Origin: Erodium maritimum
Lineage: Eukaryota; Streptophyta; Magnoliopsida; Geraniales; Geraniaceae
DNA length: 64,000 bases
Direction: 5' to 3'
Assembly: GCA_963921825.1 (NCBI GenBank)
Contig: OY997596.1
Span: 6,081,001-6,145,000 of the forward strand
Part shown: piece after piece, positions 20,405 to 31,676 of the stretch
How the letters are laid out: every line of letters starts with the position of its first letter
Position numbering within the stretch: position 1 is the stretch's first letter
Made by a program: the position numbers and the translations under genes
Notes under the pieces: generated by a model
What the model saw: the letters and a program-made list of their open reading frames with translations, nothing else
Databases searched by the model: none
Told to the model about the DNA's origin: nothing

Positions 20405-21619
20405 TTATCAGTAAAAGAAACTGATTTTATTCAACCAATCAATACATCCCAGAGGAGAATTACAATCAAAAGGGAGAATAGAAAAAGACAGAAATAAGAG
20501 AAGCTCTGAAAGGCTAACAATTATAAAATTTCCTGAAACAATTTAATGGTGTCCTTATTGCCGCATGAAGAGGTGAAACCTATCGATTTACAAAGGCCTC
20601 ATGCACGTATGGTCTTTGACTTCTTCCGAAGAGAGCAAGAGGGAATGTCTTTGAGGGCCCGAATGAGCTTCTGTCAGCCATTTCTGATCCTTTTGTTCTT
20701 CCGGCTATACACGATTAAAAACATCTGCCAGACAAGGGTCCACACTGGCCAACTGCTGGGCCTTTTCGGATGGGCTTTTCTCGTTAAAACCTCCTGAAAG
20801 GGTCTCTTGATCTGATGAAACTAGGCCAGATTCACTCGGGCCTTTAATAACATCTTGAGGCCCAATGACCATAATCCCAGCAGCGTCCCTATCGCACGTC
20901 GTCTGCGCCACGGATTGCTCTGCTTAAATTTCTGGATCAACTCTTGTTGGCACAAGCCTAGGAACCGGCCCAGGTGCAGGCCCAATAACATGAGCCTGCT
21001 TAACTTCCCCCACACGCACCACGCCTTCCCCACGCATAACCTGATCGTCCACCTGCGATTGCGAGTCCGTAGAACCGGGATTGCAATCCTAAAACGAATC
21101 AATATTTCCCAAATCTGCGGCAACCGATTTAGCTACGATACTCCATGGAATTGAAGGGATACACAAGTCAAACACGCGTGAATCCCGGAAACGAGATACG
21201 ACAGCCGATAACCTCACTGGAGGAACTTCGACGTGCTCTGTTTTGACTTCAGAACCCACCGGAGCTAGATGAAGTCGCGTCAACGCAACGAACAACACGT
21301 AGCCATTTACCTTGAATCCGTTGAAGGTCTCCATGACTTGAGAAGCAGCTTCCGACGTCGAAAACAAAACGAAACCAAAATATTTTCCTCCTTTGTTTGG
21401 ACGTTTCGAAACAGAGCACGAGGTTATAGATCCGAATGGACCCAAGATGCTACGAATCCACTCTTCTTTTGTACCGTAAGGAAAATTGCATATGAAAATC
21501 TCTGTATTGCTCACCTGACCCGGACTGATCGGAGACTGATGCACATCAACCTTTCTAAACGTCGTGACTGTGTGAGGTGCCAATTCTGAAAGATGGGGGA
21601 CCGTCCCAGCATCACCGAC
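20405..21619 (-). pseudogene. LINE ORF1 relic with an RRM domain
   Basis: On the minus strand an RRM lies at about 21499-21268: RNP2 EIFICNFPY, then FGSITSCSVSKRPNKGG, RNP1 KYFGFVLFST, and VMETFNGFKVNGYVLFV. Downstream (about 21085-20705, in another frame) is a spacer with one stop. The left end at 20405-20530 resembles a plant L1 3' UTR. RRM-type ORF1 is known from plant L1 elements. No ORF2 is present between them, so this looks like an internally deleted, ORF1-only copy. The 5' side is cut at about 21619, where a truncated Copia B LTR begins. The same RRM signature recurs at 51550-51720. Confidence 0.7.
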
Positions 21620-21943
21620 AATAGTTGGCCAACTAGGCATTGGTCATCTATAAATATATGGTTATGGTCCCCAATGAAGTACTTGGCACTCCTCTTTCTT
21701 CTCACCCCCATTTAAGAGTTAGAATTCATGGAGCAAGTATAATCCATTGGAAGATCCATAGCCTTGTTCTTCTTCATCAAGTAATCTTCCATGGCTTCAA
21801 GTAAGTAACATTTAATTAATTCCGCTGCTTTGATTTTGTGTTCCTATTAGTTCAACAAAGACTCTTAAGACATGGTTTGAGTTTATGGATTAACACTTTG
21901 GTTGTTGTTATTTTGTTGGTTGAGCCATAAATCCATTCCTACA
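21620..21943 (+). repeat. 5' LTR of Copia B, first ~190 bp missing
   Basis: From ATAGTTGGCCAACTA onward it is nearly identical to 31341-31663 of the 3' LTR, ending ATCCATTCCTACA. Bases corresponding to 31150-31340 are absent; LINE ORF1 sequence abuts instead. The few differences between the LTR copies suggest fairly recent insertion. Confidence 0.85.
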
Positions 21944-21945
21944 AG

Positions 21946-21958
21946 TGGTATCAGAGCC
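21946..21958 (+). other. Primer-binding site of Copia B
   Basis: TGGTATCAGAGCC, two bases after the LTR end, is complementary to the 3' end of plant initiator tRNA-Met, the standard primer for Copia minus-strand synthesis. Confidence 0.9.
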
Positions 21959-22220
21959 AACTTTGTTGAATTAATGGTGACTTTGTGTTCTTGAAACTAG
22001 ATTAAGGTTGCATGTCATCAATTCCTTCTTGCATGTCATTGTATTTGAAGGATCTAAAGGTTTTAAGGTTAAAAGTTTTGATTGATGTTAATTTCGATCA
22101 CTTTTAGGGTACATGCAAGCATCCATGGTTAACTTCTTTGATTTACAAAGATGAAGGTTGTTCAAATGCATGCATAATATGTACTTGTTAAGTTATGAAA
22201 CAAACTCTATGGAGAATAAA

Positions 22221-22930
22221 ATTTGGTGTTTCTTAAAAATGATGACTTGGTTTCATCCAAGTAAAAGTTTTAAAACCAATTCTGTGTCAAGAAAATTTAA
22301 TGGCTTCTTAAAATGTTAAAAAACTTGAAGCCAATCCTGTGCATGGAAAATTTTCAAGAAAATTTCTTGTTTCTTAAAGTTGATGACTTGATATTAATTC
22401 AAGTAAAAGTTTGGAAACCATCTCTGTGTAGAAAAAAATTTCAAGAAAATTTGGTGTTTCTTAAAAATGATGACTTGGTTTCATCCAAGTAAAAGTTTTA
22501 AAACCAATTCTGTGTAGAGAAAGTTTTCAAGAAAATTTGATGGCTTCTTAAAGTGTTAAATTTTTTGAAGCTAATCCTTCACATGACAAATTTTCAAGAA
22601 AATTTCGTGTTTCTTAAAGTTGATTACTTGATATTAATTCAAGTAAAAGGTTTTGAAGCCCTCTCTTTGTAGTGAAAATTTTTCAAGAAAATATGGTGTT
22701 TCTTAAAAGTGATGACTTGGACTTATTCAAGTAAAGGATTTGAAACCACTTTTGTGTACATAATTCTTTCACGAATTATTTTTTAATGACTTCTTAAAAA
22801 ATAAAGAGTTGGTTATAAGTAAAGATTAGAAGCCATTTATGTGTACACGGTTTATTTTCAAGAAAATTTGGTGGCTTCTTAAAGTTGATGACATGAGTTT
22901 CAAGAAAAAAAGGCTTTACTTACTTGATTT
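22221..22930 (+). repeat. About nine hairpin-forming repeats (~80 bp) in the Copia B leader
   Basis: Units begin near 22221, 22296, 22360, 22449, 22530, 22600, 22691, 22780 and 22866. Units 1, 4 and 7 are most alike (ATTTGGTGTTTCTTAAA), giving a higher-order period of 228-242 bp. Several units contain ACTTGG...CCAAGT or ACTTGA...TCAAGT, and an outer pair GTTTC...GAAAC or GGCTTC...GAAGCC. The paired changes keep the helices. The array has no coding frame and sits in the RNA leader between PBS and gag. Confidence 0.75.
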
Positions 22931-23202
22931 AAGTTTTTGCTTCTAGTTTTGCATAATTTTATTATGCATGCGAGTAAGATTGGTATAGTTGTATTGATTA
23001 TTTGCTCCTTGTTAAGTTTTAGTTTATGGCATGATTTTATTTTAAAATTGTGCAAAAGTTTCGGAAACAATAATATTCAGATTTTGGTGATGTTTGGTAT
23101 GTCGTGAATTAATTGATGCACAATGTCGCCAAAGTGACCTCTTGTGTATAGATTGGTTTATTGAAATATTAAGATGTTTTTTGTCTTTGTTATCCATGTG
23201 TT

Positions 23203-23430
23203 TATCTAACGGACCCAAAGGCGAGTTGATATTTGACCGGATTTCAAATGACAACTGTGGTGGTAAATGTGTGGCAATATTAAGGTGCTTTGAGTGAGAA
23301 ATTCTATGTAAGCATACACTTATATTCCCAAAGGATAGGTGTGTGTTTGACATATATTTCCAATGTTTGATCACTGCAACAAGAGTACCGCTTGCTGTTA
23401 ATGCTGATATTCCCAAAGGATAGGCATTAA
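23203..23430 (+). other. Three leader stem-loops with CCCAAAGG loops (Copia B)
   Basis: At 23203-23231, TATCTAAC pairs with GTTGATA (one bulge) around CCCAAAGG (23214). At 23316-23342, ACACTTAT pairs with ATAGGTGT around CCCAAAGGA (23327). At 23398-23430, TTAATGC pairs with GCATTAA around CCCAAAGGA (23412). They correspond to the stem-loops in the Copia A leader and end about 135 bp before gag. Confidence 0.6.
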
Positions 23431-23565
23431 TGTAGCGCTTGGTATCTTGGGTGGGAGTCACCATTAATTTGAATTATTGTTTACTTGGGATTTTGATGTG
23501 AGCTTATTTTTATATTGCTTTGTTAAATTTCAGCTAGTTCTTCTGCTGCATCTATTTCTGTTAGC

Positions 23566-26500
23566 ATGAATTCGATATCAACGCTTAATGGTGCGAATTT
23601 TAAAGATTGGAAAGGACATTTGGAAATAGTGCTTGGTTTCATGGACGTGGACCTTGCGTTAAGGGAAGAACAACCCGTACCTCTCACTGCGGAAAGCACA
23701 CCTGATGACAAAAGGTATTTTGAGAGGTGGGAGCGTTCAAACCGCATGTGTCTCATGATGATGAAACACACTATTCCGGAAGCCTTTAGAGGGTCAAAAT
23801 CCGAAGGGATTACTAAAGCTAAGGATTTCCTTTACGAAGTCGAAAAGCGTTTTGCTAAAAACGATAAGGTTGAAATGACTTCACTTCTGACATCTTTGAT
23901 GAAGATGAAGTATAAGGGTCAAGGAAATGTAAGGGAGCACATTATAGAAATGTACCATATTGTTTCGAGACTTAAGGCATTAAAGATCGAGCTCTCTGAG
24001 GAGTTGCTCGTTCTTATGGTTCTTGTATCTCTTCCTGGGCAGTTTAACCAATTTAAAATTAGTTATAATTGTCAAAAGGAGAAATGGACTCTAAACAAGC
24101 TCATTTCTCATTGTGTTCAAGAGGAAGAGAGACTAAAACAAGATAAGTCTGAAAGTGCTCATTTGGAAAGTACCTATAAAGATAAGGGCAAGAAAAGGAA
24201 AGTTGAGTCTCAAACTCGTAAGGTTCCAATTTAGGCTGCTAAAGGTCCAGTGCAAAAGAAACAGATTCAGGCTGAAAATGTCTGTAACTTTTGCGAGAAA
24301 CCTGGACATATCAAGAAAGATTGTCCCAAATATCTTGCATGGCGTGCAAAGAAGGATATGAATCTTTCATTGGTCTATTCTGAGGTTAATTTAGCTTTAG
24401 TACCTAGAAACACTTGGTGGATGGATTCAGCTGCCACTACTCATATAAGTGTTTCTACGCAGGGTTGCATGTGCTACCGAAAGCCAAGTGATGGTGACAT
24501 AAACATCTTTGTGGTCGATGGAAAATCGGTAGAAGTGGAAGCAATTGGACATTTTAGGTTGTTGTTAAGTAATAGTTGTTATTTGGACTTAAAAGACACT
24601 TTTGTTGTACCGTCTTTTAGACGAAATTTGGTTTTTGTTCCGGTAATGGACAAATTAGGATATTTTTGTTCCTTTGGGAACAAAAAGTTAAGTGTGTCTT
24701 TTAATTCAAATTTTATTGGAACCGGTTACTTAAGTTCTTATGACAACCTTTATTTGTTGAAAACAATTGCATCCTATAATGAAACCTTGCATGTGGAATC
24801 ATGTGGTACTAAGCGCAAATTAAATAAGGAAACTCCAGCAACATTATGGCACAAGCGTTTAGGTCATATCTCAAAAGGTAGAATGGAACGCCTTGTGTCT
24901 GATGGTATTATGGAACCCCTTGACTTCATGGACTTTGAAGTATGCATTGACTGCATCAAGGGAAAACAGACCAAAATAAGGAGATTAGGTGCCAACAGAT
25001 CTTCGGACGTCTTAGAATTGATTCATACGGATATTTGTAGACCATTCCCTACGGCTTCTTGGAATGGTCAACAATATTTCATATCATTCATAGACGATTA
25101 CTCACGTTATGGGTACCTATATCTCATTCATGAGAAGTCTCAGTCACTAGACGTGTTCAAAGCTTATAAGGCTGAAGTTGAGAATCAACTCAGCAAAAGA
25201 ATTAAGAAAGTAAGGTCTGATCGTGGTGGTGAATACTACGGTAGAAACGATGGCTCAAGAGAGAAACGTCCAGGACCATTTCCTGAATTCCTAGAGGAAT
25301 GTGGTATTGTTCCACAGTACACCATGCCTGGGTCGCCTAGCATGAATGGTGTAGCTGAAAGAAGGAACAAGACTCTTAAGGAAATGGTGAGGAGTATGAT
25401 CACTCATTCCACCTTACCTGAGTCTCTCTGGGAGAAGCAATAAAGACTGCAGCCTATATTTTAAACAAAGTACCAACTAAAGTAGTTGCAAAAACACTTT
25501 ATGAGCTTTGGACAGGGCGAAAGCCTAGTCTAAAGCATTTTCATGTCTGGGGATGTCTAGCTGAGGCAGTGGCTTATAGGCCACAAGAAAGAAAATTTGA
25601 CTCCAAGACGTGAGCAGCTACTTTATTGGTTACTCGGAGCACTCAAGGGGGTATAAGTTTTATAATCCCATAGAAAAGAAAATTTTTGAGGTGGAAACTG
25701 CAACATTTTTTGAGGAAGTTGAATTTGAGGTGAGTAATAAGGTTAGAGACATTGTCTTTGAGGAGGAATTGAGATCGAACTCGATTCCTACTATCACTTT
25801 TTGATAATGTTCAGGTTCATACGCCTTTCATTGATCAAAAAGTGAATCTGGAACCTCAACAAGACAATGTTGAACGACTCCCCGTTCAAGATGAAATAGT
25901 TGTTCCGGAAGAACAAATTCAACAACCTCAACAACATGTGCCACTAAGGAGATCCACAAGAGAGGAGAAATGCCATTCCAGATGACTATGTCATATTTCT
26001 CCAGGAACATGAAAATGGAATGAGGGAAGATGATCCAATCGATTTTTCTCAGGCCATGAAGGGTTCCGACTCTCTAAAGTGGATTGATGCCATGAAGGAA
26101 GAGTATAAGTCTATGCAAGACAATAAAGTTTGGGAACTTGTCCCATTACCTGAAGGAGCAAAACCGATTGGTTGCAAATGGATTTTTAAAACCAAAAGGG
26201 ATGCAATAGGTAATGTGGAGAGGTATATGGCACGTCTTGTGGCTAAAGCCTATACTCAAAAGGAAGGCATTGATTTTACTAAGACTTTCTCTCCGGTTTC
26301 AATGAAAGACTTTTTTAGGGTAATCATGGCACTTGTCGCACATTTTGATCTTGAGTTGCATCAGATGGATGTTAAGACAGCGTTTCTCAATGGTGATATT
26401 GAAGAAACAATGTATATGGTACAAGCAGAGAATTTTGAGTCCGGAGACCCGAAGAAATTGGCATGTAAATTAAAGAAGTCCATCTATGGCCTCAAGCAAG

Positions 26501-26867
26501 CTTCCCGTCAATGGTACCACAAATTTCATAACGTTATTGTCTCGTTCGGTTTTGAGGCAAATAAGATTGATGATTGTGTGTATCACAAGTTCAGTGGGAG
26601 TAAGGTAATGTTCCTGGTTTTATATGTCGATGACATATTACTTGCCACCAACGATGTAGAATTATTAAAGGAAACCAAGAGATTTTTGTCAACTCATTGA
26701 GATGAAAGATCTTGGGGAGGCCTCTTTTGTTTTAGGGATCCAGATTCACTGAGATCGGCCTCGAGGTGTTCTTGGATTGTCACAAGAGAGCTACATCGAT
26801 AAGGTACTCAAAAGGTTTGGCATGGAAGGTTGTAAACCAGGTGACACCCCGGTGGCTAAAGGAGACA
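23566..26867 (+). pseudogene. Copia B gag-pol, part upstream of the solo LTR
   Basis: Gag (23566-24234, UBN2 type) starts MNSISTLNGANFKDWKGHLE. A single TAG at 24232-24234 separates it, in the same frame, from a CCHC knuckle (CNFCEKPGHIKKDC). Protease follows with DSAATTHIS, where families usually have DSGA. Integrase has the HHCC block (HKRLGH...CIDC), HTDICRP, RSDRGGEYYG and NGVAERRNKTL, so its three acidic residues are present. A one-base loss near 25430 shifts the frame after LPESLW; further shifts occur near 25610 and 25805. RT (26020-26700) has DVKTAFLNG, SIYGLKQASRQWY and an intact YVDD (LYVDDILLAT). The frame breaks again near 26690. The reading continues at 30003 after the solo LTR. 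The polyprotein would reverse transcribe and integrate the element; this copy is defective but only lightly damaged. Confidence 0.9.
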
Positions 26868-27779
26868 AATTATGTCACGCCCCAAATCCGGTTTTGATCG
26901 GACTCGAGACGTGACTCGAGTTAACAATTAAATAATAACAGAAAAAGTAAACTTTAAACAATAATACGCCTCCAAGTTAAGCTTCGATCAATTAACTCAA
27001 TAAAAACAAGTTTCCAATAGTAGTTAAGAGTCAAGCTCTAAATAAAATACGTAAAACAAAAGGTTCACTACAAAGACCGAAAGACGTCTCTAAAACAAAA
27101 CGCCCAGACTCTTCCGAAGCTCCCGAGCCTCAAGTCCACTACTCACCAAGCAAGCATGTACAAACAGCAGATAAAACAACAGGGAGTGAGCTTACGCTTA
27201 GTATGGACAATAATAAACAAAGTAACCTCCAATTTGGTAATAAAACTGATGTAGCACAAACGGCACAATTCACAATTAATACGATTAATCAATAAGATGA
27301 TATGAAAGAGAGAACGATAATACTAATATTCCACTCTTAAGGGATAACAGTAATTTAAAGAGATTAAGGAAAAGCAATGGAATCTTTAATAAACTACTAA
27401 AACGAGAGGATGTAAATATCGCGCCAACAACTTAAACCACAATACTCCGATCCACAATTGATTCTTGTGTCATGTCGGATACAATACTCCGAACCACAAT
27501 AGTCCTTGTGTCATGTCAGATTTCCCCTCGATCCAGAGGAGACACATACATCGGGGCTACCGGAAACATCCTTGAAGGGACACATATCATCGGGATTCCC
27601 GGAAATGCCCCCAAAGGACCATAGGTCATCGGGGAAAAATAGAATAACCTTCCGGGAATGCTCCCGCAAGACGCATACACCCGGGGTGAAGCAACAAGTA
27701 ACCATCCCCGTAGGGTAGTAATCTCATGTCATACTGGAATTCCCATCGGCCTAGACGTCTTCCCGGGATTCACATCGGG

Positions 27780-28010
27780 TTGAACACAATCTCTCGGCTA
27801 TGATACTACCCCACACCGGTATACTCCCTCGGTGTAGGTACCATACCGGATCACAAGTCATCGGCTTAGGTACTACCCCACACCGGTATACTCCCTCGGT
27901 GTAGGTACCATACCGGATCACAAGTCATCGGCTTAGGTACTACCCCACACCGGTATACTCCCTCGGTGTAGGTACCTTACAGGCACTACCCCACACCGCG
28001 GTGTGGGTGC
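27780..28010 (-). repeat. Tandem hairpin repeats in solo LTR 2
   Basis: About three copies of a 66-bp unit contain CCACACCGG...CTCGGTGTAGG inverted pairs. At 27990-28007 the arms CCCACACCG and CGGTGTGGG abut with no loop. Equivalent hairpins occur in the LTRs at 40195-40545 and 47220-47575. Confidence 0.75.
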
Positions 28011-28859
28011 CATACTGGAACACAACCCCACTTAAGACACACACAAGAGAATAATATGCTAATCAATCGTAGTTCAACTAAAACTTAGTAATTCCCAAGC
28101 TTACCACAACACGCCACAAGGAATTCATACTAACAATCACACTTACCGGCATACTTACCAACCACGTTCCATCGGTCCATTTAGCACATTCAATTTACAC
28201 TCAAGAATTCATTCAATCAATCAACCATTCAAACATTCATTCAATCAGTCAACCATTCAAGCATTCATTCAATCATTCATGTCACAAGCATCACAATTTT
28301 TCTAGTTTCATTAGACTCTTAATTTAACCTAAGGACTAAGCAAGCAAGGCATGTGAGGCAACCACAAACAATCCTAAGGCTCATCTCGGCTCTTCTACCA
28401 GCACGACAATTTCCCAAGTATTGAAAGCGAGTTAAACTAGTGAATCACATCCTACATGCATACTAGACGCGCCCGGTTATTATTATAATTGAAAAGCGAT
28501 TATTCTAGTTATTCACATCCTATATGCAAACTAGGACCTTTACGGTTATTATTAACCTATAGGCATACTAAAGCGTTAAATTACAAGAGGAGTTTAGTAC
28601 TTTCCCTACCTCGAAGTCTTCCACGAACAATACTCCTAGCTGCTGACGTCCGGGCTAGCTTCCTCTCCGTCTTCTCACGGGTTCAAGTCTTCGTCTTCTT
28701 TCGAGCACGGGTCCACGGTCTTGGATCACAAACAATAATAAAATTAATAACTAGACAAGATGGTTTTTACACTAATCTACCCCAGAACACTCATATTGCA
28801 ACTCTAGGGCCAAAGGAACGAATTTGGGCCCGAACTAGGCCCAAATAGGTTGACCCACA

Positions 28860-29040
28860 GCTCTGGAAATCTGGCCCGGAACCTGGCCCGTCCCGTATCA
28901 CAGTCCGGCCCGGAACCTGATCCGGAACGTGTCACGGACCGGCCCGGAGCCAGACACGGACCGCGTCACAGACCGGCCTGGTACCAGACACGAACCGCGC
29001 GACGCACCGGCCCGGAATCAGACACGGACCGTGCGAGGTG
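28860..29040 (-). repeat. GC-rich minisatellite in solo LTR 2
   Basis: Repeated units of about 50 bp share CGGCCCGGAACC, CAGACACGGACCG and variants. Related CCGACCCGGATCC-rich tracts lie in the other LTRs (11280-11390, 41005-41120, 48420-48545). Open frames across these tracts encode Gly/Ser/Asp or Arg/Pro repeats and are compositional. Confidence 0.65.
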
Positions 29041-30002
29041 TCATGCCAAAGTCAAGGCCGTTCCGCGCCGCGTGCCGTGCCGAAACGTGTCCCTCTCCGG
29101 GTCCCATTCCGTGCCGACCCAGACCAGAGCCTCACCCTTCTTCCCCAACTCGAAACCTGCGAAAACCAAACCAAAACCTCCATTTCCAGCTTCATCAAGC
29201 TTCAAAACAGTCATCAACAACCTCCAAACTTCAACACCCTCAATAGGTTCCATCAAAACTTCAACAAACACAACAAAATCAACCTAAACTTCATTAATTC
29301 TTCTCCAACACCAACAATTAACCACCGAGGAAGCAAGTTCTTCAAAATCTAACCAAAACCCACAAAAACCCAAAATAGAAAGTGAATGAAATGAGAAGGT
29401 AAGAGTGTACAAACCTTTAGGATGGTGAGATGGTGAAGAAAATGTGGAAATTGAGGTGTTTTGATGAAGAAAAGCTTGGAAGATGGCTCCTTTCTTCTTC
29501 CTCAAGCAAAGTTGCTTCTCTCTCTCTCTCCTTCTAGCAATACACGGCTGCAACAATGAGAATGGCTGAATTTTTGGTCTTCAATTGCTTTAAAATCCAT
29601 AAAAGGAGAAATGACTAAAAGCCCAATGAAGTTTTATCCACTTAAGGACAAAAGGGAGGGGTAAAAAGGTATTTTGAACCTCTTTTCTTCCCCTCCAAGC
29701 TAATAGTGACATGTGGCATAGTGGGGCCACTCTCCTTTAAATAAAATCCAGCAGTCCAATTTTAATCGGATTCAGTCGATAACAAGTTCGGGTTTGACCA
29801 AAAGTTGACCTATCCAATATTACAGTCAAACGAATGGTAATGGCCCAACTAAGCTAACCGTGATGGCGGCTAAGATTTTTGGGCCCCGGAAAGGTCTCGA
29901 ATGACTTCCGGAGTCATCGGTTGACTTTTCCGGTCCAAAGTCAAACTTCGCCAAAATCCACCGGTTTGACCGGGATCGACCGGGGGCGGTTCTTACAAAT
30001 TA

Positions 30003-30742
30003 AGTCTTTCTCAATGTCCTAAAGTTAATCTTGAGATGCAAGAAATGCAAAAGATTCCCTATGCATCGGCAGTTGGGAGTCTAATGTATGCTCAAGTATG
30101 TACGCGTCCGGATATAGCGTATGCTGTTGGGATGCTAGGCAGATATCTAAGTAACCCCGATATAGATCATTGGATAACAGCCAAAAAGGTTATGAGGTAT
30201 TTAAAGAGGACAAAGCATTACATGCTCACTTACAGGAAATCAGATCGTTTGGAGGTCGTTGGGTATTCAGATTCTGATTTTGCTGGGTGCCAGGATAGCA
30301 GAAAGTCTACATCAGACTATATTTTCTTATTAGCCGGAGGAGCTATATCGTGGAAAAACGTTAAGCAAACACTTGTAGCTTCTTCCACTATGGAAGCAGA
30401 ATTTGTAGCATGCTATGAGGCACCGAACCAGGGAATATGGCTACGAAACTTTGTCACTAGGCTGCGCATTTTGGAGAATGTTGAAAGACCACTAAAGTTA
30501 TATTGTGACAATAGCTCAGCAGTTGCATATTCCAACAACAACAGGAGCTCGTCAAAGTCTAAACACATAGACATAAAGTTCCTAGTTGTAAAAGACAGAG
30601 TGCAAAAGGGACAATTATCCATAGAGCATATTGGGACAAACTCCATGATAGCGGATCCGTTCACTAAGGGTTACCGCCCAAGGTCTTTCATGAGCATGTT
30701 TCCCGTATGGGCATTACATCACTTGAGGATATTTTGGTTTAG
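30003..30742 (+). pseudogene. Copia B RT end and RNase H
   Basis: This continues pol after the solo LTR. It reads IPYASAVGSLMYAQVCTRPD (end of RT), then VGYSDSDFAGCQDSRKSTSD, SSTMEAEFVACYEA, YCDNSSAVAYSNN and SKSKHIDIKFLVV, the RNase H D-E-D core. The frame is open to about 30690; the C-terminal end is shifted relative to Copia A (TKGYRPRSF versus TKALTPKVF). RNase H removes the RNA template during reverse transcription. Confidence 0.9.
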
Positions 30743-31134
30743 TGGGAGTTTGTACTTTGCTCGATTTATGGTTGCGGTTATGCATAAGGTTAAGGTTAAA
30801 GTTTTGTGCTTAATTCTGATCGGAAATAAAATATTCAGTCCTTGCATTTTGTTTCAGTTATTGACCTCACTTAGGTTTAAGGTGGACCAGTTGGAAATAG
30901 GCATGTCGGATCACATTGCATGTAATTTCCATGCTACACATCCATGATTGATCTGTGTCGTTCGGCTATGCTTGTATACGTGATCACTGTTGGTTTAGTC
31001 TAAAGTTAATTAACGAATGCTGCTTTGGTTCTATACGAGTATAGTTGAATGGACGAGATTGTAAGGGATAACTATTATGTGATAAACAATTTTGAGCTCA
31101 TAAGGTTGTACATTTCTCAGGTAAAACATATGTT

Positions 31135-31149
31135 GCCCAAGTGGGAGAT
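31135..31149 (+). other. Polypurine tract of Copia B
   Basis: GCCCAAGTGGGAGAT directly precedes the 3' LTR and is identical to the tract at 6670-6684 of Copia A. Confidence 0.8.
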
Positions 31150-31663
31150 TGTTGGATTAAAATCCATTGGGTGGGCAAATATGTGTTTAATGTACATGTT
31201 ATCACTAAGGTTATAGATACATTTTAAAGTGATCAATTAAAGTGTGTATCTAATAGGTATCATTAAGTTGTCATGGAACTTAAAAGCGTAGATACCAAGT
31301 TGTAATTTCCTTTGGTTGAGGGGCCTAATTGAAATTACAAATAGTTGGCCAACTAAGCATTGGTCATCTATAAATATATGGTTATGGTCCCCAATGGAGT
31401 ACTTGTCACTCCTCTTTCTTCTCACCCCCATCTGAGAGTTAGAATTCATGGAGCAAGTATAATCCATTGGAAGATCCATAGCCTTGTTCTTCTTCATCAA
31501 GTAATCTTCCATGGCTTCAAGTAAGTAACATTTAATTAATTCCGCTGCTTTGATTTTGTGTTCCTATTAGTTCAACAAAGACTCTTAAGACATGGTTTGG
31601 GTTTATGGATTAACACTTTGGTTGTTGTTATTTTGTTGGTTGAGCCATAAATCCATTCCTGCA
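31150..31663 (+). repeat. 3' LTR of Copia B
   Basis: It starts TGTTGGATTAAAATCC and ends ATCCATTCCTGCA, 514 bp. A TATA-like CTATAAATATATGG is at 31368-31381. A TCCTTTGG block at 31305-31312 is complementary to the leader loop motif CCAAAGGA. Confidence 0.9.
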
Positions 31664-31676
31664 CTACGAACAAAAT

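Larger units (their letters stand above)
26873..29997 (-). mobile_element. Solo LTR 2 of a Tekay-like Gypsy element
   Basis: It starts TGTCACGCCCCAAATCCGG and ends GGGGCGGTTCTTACA, flanked by AATTA at 26868-26872 and 29998-30002. At 3125 bp with no internal region, it is a solo LTR in minus orientation. Skipping it plus one TSD copy rejoins the Copia B pol frame (VAKGDK to SLSQCPK), which independently confirms the boundaries. Confidence 0.95.
21620..31663 (+). mobile_element. Copia B: Ty1/Copia retrotransposon with a nested solo LTR
   Basis: It comprises a truncated 5' LTR (21620-21943), PBS, a long repeat-rich leader (to 23565), gag, zinc knuckle, protease, integrase, RT, RNase H, PPT and a 3' LTR (31150-31663). 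Order protease-integrase-RT-RNase H defines Copia. A Gypsy solo LTR of 3.1 kb sits within pol. Without it the element is about 6.9 kb. Only a few frameshifts and stops separate it from an intact frame, so it is younger than Copia A. The missing 5' end prevents a TSD test. Confidence 0.9.

Noticed and set aside
28850..29352. ORFs with Arg/Pro-rich repeats in solo LTR 2
   Set aside because: They come from the CGGCCCGGAACC minisatellite inside an LTR.
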